Positions 1 to 12,000 of a stretch of 64,000 nt of DNA are shown one piece after another; within the stretch, counting starts at the first letter, position 1, and every line of letters starts with the position of its first letter. Below the pieces are notes generated by a model. It had not been told where the DNA came from. It saw only the letters and a program-made list of their open reading frames with translations, and did not search any database. The translations under genes were made by a program, and so were the position numbers. Origin of the DNA: CBDBJR01 sp965206445 (GTDB taxonomy: Bacteria; Pseudomonadota; Gammaproteobacteria; Arenicellales; Poriferihabitantaceae); contig CBDBJR010000001.1 of NCBI GenBank assembly GCA_965206445.1, positions 572,254 through 636,253 on the forward strand, in the 5' to 3' direction.

Positions 1-2
1 TC

Positions 3-3000
3 CGCGTCACCATCACCGGGCTGCGGCTGCCGACCCCGGCCGACCGGCATTATACGATTGGCGTGATCGACACGCTGACGTTGTCGGCGGCCACCGAGGC
101 CACCGGCCCGGTGACCTACACGCTGACCGGGCCGGACGGCATCGACCTGGCCGCGGACGACAACGCGCTGGGGCTGGTGTTTGCGCCGGACGCGCGCACG
201 TTGTCCGGCTTCCCGCTGGTTGCGGGCGCGCACACGCTGACCTACCGCGCGACCGACGATCGGGCCACCACCAGCACACAGTTCACCGTGTCGGCCGCCC
301 TGACCGGGCCGCGGCTGGTCGCCCCGCCGCGGTCGGTCTGGCCGGCCGGCACGCCGGTCAATCAGGTGCTGCCGGCGGCCACCGACGTCACCGGCGCGGT
401 CAGCTACTATCTGCTGCGCGCCGACGGCACCCCGCTGGCGCTGCCGGGGCTGACCTTCACCGCCGCCACGCGCACGCTGTCCGGCACCCCGACCAACGGT
501 TTCGCTGACCCGGTCACGTTGTTGTATACCGCCGCCGACGACAGCGGCACCGCAACGGTCACGTTTGACGCGGTCATTTCCGGGCTGCGGTTGCGCGTCG
601 CGGCGCCGCCGACCTTTGTGGTCGGCGTCGCCAACAGCGCATCGCTGCCGGCGGCCACCGGCGCCACCGGGCCGGTGGCCACCACGCTGACCGGCGCGGA
701 CGGTCAGCCGCTGAGTGAGCTGCTGCCCGGGCTGCGCTTTGACCCGGACAGCCGCACCCTGTCCGGCACGCTGACCAACCGCCCGGCGCCCGGCGCGGAC
801 GGTGAATTGGCATTGGCTGCAACCGACCTGACCACCGTTGACGTGCCGCTGCGCTATACCGCCACCGACACCGTCAGCACCGCCACGACGATCTTTGCTA
901 CGCCCATCAGCGGGCTGCGGCTGCCGACTGCCGAGCCGCGTTTTCCGGCGGGCCGTCCGATCCCGTTTCGCAGCGTGCTGCCGGCGGGCGTTGCCACCGC
1001 CGGTTTTGGCCCGATCACCTACGCGCTGACCGGGCCGGCCGGCGGGCTGCCGTTTGGCCTGCGCTTTGACCCGACCAGCCGCGCCCTGCTCGGCACGCCG
1101 CCGGCCGTCGGCTCGGCGACGCTGACCTATACCGCCCGCAGCGTGCGCGGCGGCGTCACCAGTATGGCCACCACCACGCTTGACCTCACCATCACCGGCC
1201 CGCAGGTGACGGCGCCGGGCGATCAACGCTGGCCGGCCGGCGTCGCCATCGCCGATCTGGTGTTGCCGGCCGCCGCCAACCCGACCGCCGCCACCCGCTA
1301 CCGGCTGGCCGGCCCGGACATCGACACCCCGCTGGCGGACGCGGTGCCGGGGCTGACGTTTGACCCGGCCACGCACACACTGTCCGGCACCCCGACCACC
1401 CCCGCCGTGCCGGTGACGCTGCGCTACAGCGTCATCGACGACAGCGGCACCACGACGCACCGTTTCACCGTTACCATCGCCGGGCCGCGCGCGACGCCGG
1501 CGCTGGCCACGCTGGTTGCGGACGGCCTGACCCGGGTCGCCGGCGTGCCGACGCCGGCCGTGGCGCTGCCACCGGCCGCCGGCGTCAGCGCCGCCGCCGG
1601 CTACGCGCTGACCGCCGTCGACGGCGGTGCGCTGCCGCCCGGGCTGGGCTTCGACCCGGTCAGCCGGGTGCTGTCCGGCACCGTCAACACCCGCGCCCGC
1701 CCCGAGCGCGCGCAGGTGACCGCGCTGCGCTACACCGTCACCGACGCCGGCGTCGCGATCGATTTCGACTTCATGCTGACCGTTATCGGGCCGGGGCTGG
1801 TCGCGGTCGATGATCAGGCTTTCGTGGCCGGCGAGCCGGTCAACCTGACCCTGCCGGCGGCCAGTCTGCCCGCCGCCATGGCCGACAGCATGGCCGACAG
1901 CATGGCCGCGCTCACCACCCGCTACACGTTGACCGACGCCGACGGCGGCGCGCCGGCGGTTGCGCTGCCGGGGCTGACGTTTGACCCGGCGACCCGCATC
2001 CTGTCCGGCAGCCCGGCGGGCGGCGCCGACCCGGTGACGCTGGTCTACCGCGCCACCGAGAGCGGCACCACCGCGGACGGCGTCCCGTCGCGGGCGGTCT
2101 CGGTGCGGCGCTTTACCGTCACCGTCGCCGGGCCGCGGCTGTCCCCGCTGGGCGACCACCGCTTCACGCTCGGCGTCGCCATCACCCCGGTCACCCTGCC
2201 GCTGGCCACCGCCAGCTCCGCCCCGGCCTATACGCTGACCGGTCTGGCCGGCCTGCCGGTCAACCTGGTGCTGCCCGGGCTGGTGTTCGACCCGGCGACC
2301 CGCATCCTGTCCGGCACCCCGGGGCTGGTCGGCGCCGCCGTGTCGCTGGTCTACCGCGCCACCGACCGGGTCGGCAGCAGCCGCGCCCGGTTTGCGGTTG
2401 CAGTGCGCGCGGTCGGGCCGACGCTGGCCGCCCCGGGCAATCAGCGCTGGCCGGTTGGCCGCCCGATTACGCCGCTGACGCTGCCGGCGCCCACCAACCT
2501 CACCCCCGCGCCCGGCTTCCCCGTCATCGGCCTGGCCTTCAGCGACGGGGGGGGCAGCCGACCGCTGGCGGACGGCGTGCCGGGGCTGCGGTTTGACGCC
2601 GCCACCCGGGTGCTGTCCGGCACCCCGGAGCGGGCCGCCGACCCGGTCACGCTGGTCTACTCGCTGGTCGACGCCGCCGACGAACGCGCCGAGGTCTTGT
2701 TCGAGGTCACCATCTTCGGCCCGCGGCTGGCGGCGCCGGGCGCGCTGAATCTGGTGTCCGGCCGGCCGCTGGCGCCGCAGTTGCTGCCGGCGGCCAGCCA
2801 CCTGACCGGCGCCGCCGTCATCACGCTGACCGGGCCGAATGGCCGCGACCTGCGCGGGGTGCCGTGGCTGCGGTATGACCCGGCGACCCGCATCCTGACC
2901 GGCACGCCGCCCGCCGGCGCCGCTGCGGTCACGCTGACCTATACCGTGACCGACGACGTCAGCCGCGTCACCCATCAATTTGACGTCACCGTGGCCGGCC

Positions 3001-6000
3001 CGCAGCTGGCCGCGCCGGCCGGCCAGAGCTACCCGGTTGAGCAATCGATTGCGGTGCTGACGCTGCCGGCCGCCGAGCATCTCGACCCCGGCGTCAGCGC
3101 CACCTACACGCTGACCGGGCCGGACGGTGCCGCGCTCGCGGCGAGCGTGCCGGGGCTGACGTTTGACCCCGAGATGCTCACGCTGACCGGCAGGCCGACC
3201 ACGGTCGGCGACGCCGTGCTGACCTGGGCCGTCAGCACCGCCGACGTCGGCCACACGCAGGCCGTCTTTCATGTTGCCGTCACCCCGCCGGCGCCGCGGC
3301 TGAGTGCGCCCGACCGGGTCTTTGCGGTGGGCCGTGCGCTGGCGCTGACGCTGCCAGCGGCCGTCGGCATCATCGGGTCGGCCCGCTACACGCTGGCCGG
3401 GCCGGCCGGCGCGTCGGTCAGCGCGCTGCTGCCGGGGCTGACGTTTGCGCCGGCCACGCGCACGCTGTCCGGCACGCCGCGGGCCGCCGTCGCGCCGCAG
3501 TTGCTGACCTACCGCGCGACCGACGATCAGGGCAGCGCCGTGGTGCGTTTCAGCGTGACCGTGGTCGGCCCCGGCCTGCCGTCGCTGGAGGCGGTGTCGT
3601 TTCCGGTCGGCCTGGCGGCCGAGCGGGTGCTGCCGCCGGCGATCGGCCCGATCGGCGCCACCACCTATACGCTGACCGGGCCGGACGACCAGGCGGTCGG
3701 CGCACTGCTGCCGGGGCTGACGTTTGCGCCGGCCACGCGCACGCTGTCCGGCACGCCGCGGGCCGCCGTCGCGCCGGTGCAGTTGACCTATACCGCCACC
3801 GACACCCGCGGCGTGATCACCGCCGGCATTGAGGTCACCGTCATCGGGCCGAGTCTGCGCCGGCTGGAAACGCTGACGCTGGGCCGCGGGCGCCCGTTCA
3901 GCCAGTCGCTGCCACCGGTCGACCACCCGACCGGCGGCGTGCGCTACACGCTGACCGGGCCGGCCGACGCCGACGGCAACCCGACCGCGCTGGCGCTGGC
4001 GGTGCCGGGGCTGGCGTTTGCCTCGTCCGGCCGGCTGCTGTCCGGCACCCCGACCACCGACGGCGCCACCACGCTGACCTATACCGCGACCGACGCCGTC
4101 GGCACCACCGCGACCGCATTCCTGCTGCGCGTGACCGGCCCGCAGCTGACCGCGCCGGCGGCGCAGCGCTACACCGTTGACGTCGCCCTCCCCGCGCTGA
4201 CGCTGCCCGCCGCCAGCAACACCGTCGGCACCCCGACCTACACGCTGAGCGGGCCGCTCGGCGCCAACGGCGTGCCGATCGCGCTGGCGGCGGCGGTGCC
4301 GGGGCTGACCTTTACGCCGGCCACGCGCACGCTGTCCGGCACGCCGCTCGCCGGCACCGGCACCGCGGTCACGCTGCGCTATGCGGTGGCCGACGGGTTG
4401 AGCGACGCCACGGCCGCTTTTGATGTCACCGTGGTCGGCCCGGCGCTGCGCTCGCCGGGCGATCAGATCTGGCCGGTCGGGCGGCCCATCGACCGGCTGC
4501 TGCTGCCGGCGGCGGATCACGTGCAGTTGCCGGCGCGCTACACGCTGACCGTGGACGATGGTCGCGCGCTGGCGGTGGCGCTGCCGGGGCTGGTGTTTAA
4601 CCCCGAAACCCGCGCGCTGACCGGCACCCCGAGCGTCGCCGTGGCGCCGCTGCGGCTGCGCTATCAGGTGGTGGACCGCACTGGCCGTGCGACGGTGCGC
4701 TTTTTGGTCACCGTCCCCGGGCCGACGCTGGCGCCGCCGGCCGAGCAGCGCTACGCGCTCAACGTCGCCATCCCCGCGCTGACGCTGCCCGCCGCCGCCG
4801 ACCTGACCGGCGCGGCGACCTACACGCTGAGCGGGCCGGACGGTGCCGCGCTGGCGGCCGCTGTGCCGGGGCTGACGTTTACGCCGGCCACGCGGGTGCT
4901 GACCGGCCGGCCGACCACCGCGGGCCGGTCGTCGCTGGTCTATGCGGCCCGCGACGACGTCGGCACTGCGCGTGCCCGCTTTGATGTGACCGTCAATGTG
5001 CTGCGGCTGGCGGCGCCGCTGCCGCAGCGCTGGTCGGTGGGCCGGGCGATCCCGCCGCAGCGCCTGCCGCAGGCCACCGGCGGCGGCGTGCCGACCTATA
5101 CGCTGACCGGCGGCGGCGACGTGGCGCTGGCGGCGGCGCTGCCGGGGCTGACGTTTGAGTCGGCGACGCGCACGCTGTCCGGCACGCCGACCACCGCCGC
5201 CGACCCGGTCACGCTGCACTACACCGCCACCGACGGGGTCAGCAGCGTGACGCAGACGTTTCTGTTCACCGTCACCGGGCTGCGGCTGCCGGCGCTGGCC
5301 GACCAACGCTGGCCGGCCGGGGTGCCGCTCGCGTTTGCGCTGCCGCCGGCCAGCGCTGTCAGTGGCATCGTCGACTACATGCTGATTGCCGCAGTGCGCC
5401 CGGCAGCGCCGGAAGACGGCATGGCGCCGCTGGTTGAGGTCGCGCTGGCGACCGCGCTGCCGGGGCTGCGGTTTGACAGCGACCTGCGTACGCTGACCGG
5501 CACCCCGACCGCGGCGACCGTCCGGCCGGTGCGGCTGACCTGGGTCGCCACCGACCGGAACCCCGACACCGGCCGGCAGACCGCCACCCGGGTGCACTTT
5601 GAGGTCAGCATCACCGGGCCGACGCTGACCGCGCCGGAGGCGCAGGTGTATCTGGCCGGGCGGCTGCTGCCGGCGCTGACGCTGCCGGCGGCCACCGCCG
5701 TCACCGGCAGCGTGCGCTACACGCTGAGCGGGCCGGCCGACGACGACGGCAACCCGAGCGCGCTGGCGGACAGCGTGCCGGGGCTGGCGTTTGACGCCGA
5801 CCGCCGCGTGCTGAGCGGCATCCCGACCACCGCCGCGGCGGTGACGCTGACCTACACCGCCGCCGACGCCGCCGGCCGCGTCAGCGTCAGCTTCGCGCTG
5901 ACCGTGGTCGGGCCGCGGCTGGCGCTGTTGCCGGACCGCGCCTGGCAGCGCAACCGGATGCTGGGCGCGGTGGTGCTGCCGCCGGCCACCGGCGTCACCG

Positions 6001-9000
6001 ACGCCGTCACCTACCGCCTGGCCGACGCGAATAATCGCAACGTGGCGCTGGCGGTGCCGGGGCTGACCTTCACCCCGGCCAGCCGCGCGCTGACCGGCCG
6101 GCCGAGCGTGGTCGGCGTCACCACGCTGACCTACACCGCCGCGACCGTCGACGCCGGCACCGCGACCGGCGTCTTTACCGTCACCGTCAGCGCCGGGCCG
6201 CAGTTGGCCGCGCTGGCGCCGCACGCCGTTGCGCTCGGCAGCCCGCTGGTGCCGTTGACGCTGCCGGCGGCCACCGACACGCTCGGCGCGCTGGCCACCA
6301 CGCTGACCGGCCCCGCCGGCGCCGCGCTGGCGGCGCTGCTGCCGGGGCTGACGTTTGACGCCGCGGCGCTGACGCTGTCCGGCACCCCGACCGCGGTGAC
6401 CGCCGCGCCGGTGCTGTTGACCTACCGCGTCACCGACGCCGTCGGCAGCGCGGCGCAGGCGTTTGCCGTCAGCGTCATCGGGCCGAGCCTGAGCGCGCCG
6501 GCCCCGCTGCCGGCTTATGTGCTCGGCACCGCCATCACGCCGTTGACGCTGCCGACCACCGCCGCCGCGGGCGCCGACACCGTCTACGCGCTGAGCGCGG
6601 TGATTCCGGGGCTGACGTTTGACGCCGCGGCGCGCATCCTGTCCGGCACCCCGACCGTCGCCGGCGTGACCACGCTGACCTACACCGCCACCGACCCGCC
6701 GACCGCCGCGCTGGCCGCGGCGACCGCCAGCGTCACGTTGGTGGTCACCGTCACCGGCCCGATGCTGGACGCGCCGGCGGATCAGACCGGGCGCGTCAAC
6801 GTCGCCATCGTGCCGCTGACGCTGCCGGCCGCCACCGGCACCAGCGGCACGCCGACTTATACGCTGACCGGCTCGGCGCTGACCGGCTCGGCCGGCGCCG
6901 ACCTGGCCGCGGTGCTGCCGGGGCTGACGTTTGTGCCGGCCACGCGGGTGCTGTCCGGCCGGCCGACCATCGGCGCCGTGGTGACGCTGACCTATACCGT
7001 CACCGACGACCGCGGCCCGGTCAGTGTCCGTTTTGACGTCACCGTCGCCGGCCCGCAGTTGCGCGCCCCGGCGGCGCGGCGCTATGCCGCCGGCAGGCCG
7101 CTCGCCGGCGACCGGCTGGCGGCGGCCGACAACGACGACGGCGCGACCACCTACGCGCTGTTCGGGCCGGGCGGGGTCGCGCTGACGGAGGCCCTCCCGG
7201 GGCTGACGTTTGATGCCGTGGAGCGCACCCTGTCCGGGGTGCCGGCGACCGGCGCCGCGGTGACGCTGACCTATGTCGCCAGCGACGACGTCGGCACCGT
7301 CGCGCACCGCGTGGCGGTGACGGTCGACGGGCCACAGTTGCCGCTGCCGCCCAATCGCGCCTATGCCGCCGGCGTGGCGGTTGACCTCACGCTGCCGGCG
7401 GCCACCAACGACGGCGGCGCGACCGTCTACGCGCTGACCGGCGTCGGCGGCATCCCGGTGGCCGCGGCGCTCGCGGTGGAGGCGCTGACCTTTACCGCGG
7501 CCAGCCGCCGGCTGAGCGGGCAGCTGGTCGCGCTTGACGGCGACGGGGCCGCGAGTGTGACCGCCACGCTGGTCTATACCGCCACCGACGCCGCCGGCGT
7601 CGCCACGCAGCGCTTTACCATCAAGATTAACCCCACTGGCCCGACGCTGGCGTCACCCGGCAATCCGGTCTTTGCGGCCGGCAGTGCGCTGGCGCTGACG
7701 CTGCCGGTGGCCACCAACGCCGACACCACCGACGGCGCTGCGTTCACGCTGGCCTATACGCTGACCGGGCCGGACGGCGACGTCGGCAGCGCGCTGCCGG
7801 GGCTGACGTTTGACCCCGGGGCGCGCATCCTGTCCGGCACCCCGACCACCGGCGTCGGCCCGGTGCTGCTGACCTATACCGCCACCGAGCGCGGCGACGG
7901 CGGCGCCAGCGACGACAGCGGCAGCAGCACGGTGCGCTTTGCCGTCACCATCAGCGGGCCGCGGCTGCCGTCGCCGGCGTCGGCGCGGGTGTTTACCGCC
8001 GGCACCGCCGTCAGCCTGACGCTGCCGGCGGCGACCAACGACGACGGCAGCATCGACTATGCGCTGACCACGGCGGACGGTGCGGCGCTGGCGACCGCGC
8101 TGCCGGGGCTGATGTTTGACCCGGCCACGCGCACGCTGTCCGGCACCCCGGCCGGCGGCGGCGACGCGGTCACGCTGCGCTACACCGCGACCGTCGCCGG
8201 CGGCACCGCCACGGCCCGGTTTGCCGCCACCGTCGCCGGGCCGTCGCTGGCCGCGCCGGGTACGCAGAACTTTTCGGCCGGCGTCGCGCTGCCGGTGCAG
8301 CCACCGCTGCCGGCGGCCGAGCGCAGCAGCGGCAGCGTGCGCTACACGCTGACCGGGCCGGGCGGCAGCGCCCTGGCGCAGGCGGTGCCGGAGCTGGCGT
8401 TTGACCCGGACCGCCGCAGCCTGTCCGGCACCCCGACCAACGGCGGCAGCGTGCAGCTGACCTACCGCGCCAGCGACGACGTCGGCACCGCCACCGCCAC
8501 GGTTACCGCCACCGTCACGGTCGGCCTGCCGCTGGCCCTGCCGTCGCTGGCCCGTTTGACGCCGATAGCCGGCCGGCCGGTGTTGCGGGTGCTGCCGCCG
8601 GCCACCAATGCCGACGGCGAGGTGGCCTACACGCTGACCGGCAACCTGCCCGCCGGGTTGACGTTTGACGTGCCCACCCGCGCCCTGTTCGGCACGCCGC
8701 TCTCTGGCACCTCAGAGAGGGCGCTGATCTACACCGCGACCGATAGCCGCGGCGCCGACGGCGCCACCTCGACCGGGTTTGCAATACGCATCCAGGGCCC
8801 GGTGCTGGCGGCAGTGGAGAATGTGCGATTTTTTGCCAACGTCATCGGCACCGAAACGCTGCCGACGGCCGGTGTCCCCAATAATGTTGACGTCACCACT
8901 ACGCTGACCGGCCCGAACGGTGGCCCGCTGCCCGCCGGGCTGACGTTTGACCCGTCCTCCCAGCGGCTGAGCGGCAGACCGCTGGTCGCCGGCACCACGA

Positions 9001-12000
9001 CGCTGACCTACACGGCCACTGCCCGGTTGCAGAGCGCCAGCAGCGAAACAGCCACCGCCACGCGCATCTTCGACCTCGTGGTCGTCGGCCCGATGGTGGC
9101 GGTGGCCAATCAAAACTGGCCGTCTGGTGTGCCGATTGATCTGCTGCTGCCGATGGCCACGCCGAGCGAACCCGGGAGGGTGCTGGCCACCACGCTGACC
9201 GGCCCCAACGGCGCCGCGCTGGACGCGCTGCCGGGGCTGACGTTTGACCCGGCGCTGACGTTTGACCCGGACAGCCGCCGGCTGACCGGCACGCCGGTCA
9301 CGGCCGGCAGCACGGTGCTGAACTACATTATCCGCGAGTCGGCCCCCGGCTCGTTTGACGTTTTTACCGCCACGGTGCAGTTCACGGTCACCGTCGACGG
9401 CCTGCGGCTGCTGGGGATGCCGTCCGCGCAGACCTGGCCGGTGGGCCGCCCGATTGACGCGCTGGTGCTGCCGGCGGCCAGCCGCAGCGCCGCCGGCGGG
9501 CCGCCGCGCTATACGCTGACCGCCGCCGGCGGCAACGACCTGACGACCGTCCTCCCGGGGCTGACGTTTGACCCGGACCGCCGCACGCTGTCCGGCACGC
9601 CGACCGTCGCCGCCGGCCCGGTGCTGCTGACCTACACCGCCACCGACAGCGTCGGCCCGGCCATGGCCACGTTTGCCGTCACCATCAGCGGGCCGCGGCT
9701 GGGCGCGCTGCCGGATTTCAGCTATCCCGCCGGCGCCCCGATCCTCCCGCTGCCGCTGCCGGCGGCCACCGCCACCAGCGGCGACACCACGTATGCGCTG
9801 ACCGGCGCCAATGGCGCCGACCTGGCGGCCGTGGCGCCGGGGCTGCGGTTCGACCCGGTGGCCCGCGTGCTGTCCGGCGCGCCACGGGTGCCGACGGTGC
9901 CCGACGCGCCGGTGCTGCTGACCTACCGCGTCAGCGACGACGTCAGCACCACCAGCGTGTCGTTTGGCCTGGTCTTCACCCCGCCCATCCCGCCCGCGTT
10001 TCGGCTGGCGTCGCTGCCGGGCGACCTGATGCTGCCGTTCGGCCGACCGCTGCCGCTCACGCGGCTGCCGGCGGCGTTCCGCGGCAGCCTGCCGGTGGAC
10101 GCCACCTACGAACTGAGCGGCAGCTTGCCCAGGGGGCTGGCGTTCGATGCCGCCAGCCGCACGCTGTTCGGTACGCCGCTCAGAGCCGATGCGAAGCCGA
10201 GGGATAACGCAACGACGCCGGAGGAGTCCACCCAGCTGACCTATACCGCCACCGAGTCGGGGGCTGGGGGGGGGCTGATTGAGACCGTCTTTACCCTGAC
10301 TCTCCGCGGGCCGCAGCTGGCCGTGCCACCGGATATACTCCTCGCTGCCGGCGTTGATGTGGGAAATCTCATCCTGTCTGGCGTCAACAGCGGCACCAAC
10401 ACCGGTGAACCCATCTTCACCTTGACCGGGCCGAACGGCGAGCCGCCGGAGGAGCTGCTGCCCGGCCTGAGCTTTTTCCGCGACGTTGATAGGAGTTTCG
10501 ACCGTGACCGTGTGACCGGTGCCCCGACCACCCCCGGTGACGTCCGGATGCGCTTCACCGTCACCGACGACGTCGGCAGTAACTCGAGATTGCGGTTAAT
10601 CCGGGTTGCGGGGCCGTCTTTGCGCGTGCCGACGACCCGGGTCTATCCCGTCAATCAGGAGATCGACCCCGTGGTGCTGCCGATTGCCACGCTGGTGACA
10701 GGCCCGGCTTTCAGAGACTTCGGCCCGCGAACCTACACGTTGACCGGCGCGCTACCCGCCGGGCTGACGTTTACCGTGGCGACGCGCACGCTGTCCGGCA
10801 CGCCGACCGCCGCGGGGGTGTCCACGCTGACCTATACGGCGGCCAGCGTCTTCCGCGACCCCTTCTTCGGCATTGAGCGGGTCTCCACCCACACGGTCAC
10901 CTTTGACGTGGTGGTGGCCGCCGCCGGGCCGAGTCTGACCGCGCCGCTGTTTGCCGCCGACTATGCGGTCGGTCTGGCGCTCGCGCCGCTGACGCTGCCG
11001 CTGGCCACCGGCAGCGTCGGCGCGGTGGGCTACACGCTGAGCGGCCCGGAGGCCCAGCCGTTGGCGGCGGCGGCGCCGGGGCTGCGGTTTGACCCGGCCA
11101 CCCGGGTGCTGTCCGGCGCGCCGACCCGCGTCGGCCGGGTGACGCTGAGCTACACCGCCACCGACACCGTCGGCAGCGCCACGGTGGCGGTTGATCTGGT
11201 GGTCACCGGGCCGGTGCTGCCGGCCACGCTGGCCGACCGCAGCTACCCGCGCGGCCGACCGATCCCGCCCCTGATTCTGCCGCCGGCTCTGTCCGGTGAC
11301 AGCGGAACGACCTACACGCTGACCGCCCCGGACGGCACCGAGCTGGCGACCGCGGTGCCGGTGCTGACGTTTGACCCGCGCACCCGCGCCCTGTCCGGCA
11401 CCCCGGTCGGCGCCACCGACGGCCCGCTGACGTTGACCTACCGCATCACCCAGTCTGCCGATGGCACGGTTATGAGCATCGCCACCGCCACCTTTGACCT
11501 CACCGTCACCAGCCCGCGTCTGTCCGCGCTGGTCAATCAGTTCTATACGGTCGGCGTCCCGGTCGAACTGACGCTGCCGATAGCCACCGGCCTGATCGGC
11601 CCGGCGACCTACACGCTGACCGGGTCGCTCGGCCGGGGCCTGGCCGCGGTGTTACCGGGGCTGGTGTTTGACCCGGTCACGCGCATCCTGTCCGGTACTT
11701 TGCCCCCTTCCACCGACAGCGGTATGCGGTCGTTGATCTATTCGGTTGCCGATGCGGGCGGCTTCGCCACGACGCCCTTGACGATCACCGTCAGCCCCGC
11801 CGGGCCACAGTTGCGCGCACCGGATGAGCTGCTGTATGTCTATACGGTCGGCGTCCCGATCCCGCCGCTGACGCTGCCGGCGGCGACCGGCATGAGCGTG
11901 CCGATCTATACGCTGACCGGCCCGACCGCCGACGGCAACCCGGTGGCGCTGGCGGCGGTGCTGCCGGGGTTGACGTTTGACCCGGATAACCGGGTTCTGT

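Noticed and set aside
838..1029. Short + strand frames in another register (838-1029, 8116-8352, 17251-17433, 20431-20673, 31012-31197 and others)
   Set aside because: They overlap the main frame out of register, are Pro/Arg/Ala-rich and have no recognisable motif or plausible ribosome binding site.
2547..2554. Possible frameshift at the eight-G run, and likewise at the nine-G run at 10266
   Set aside because: The PIG motifs before and after each run are in the same frame, so the tract lengths as given are in register.
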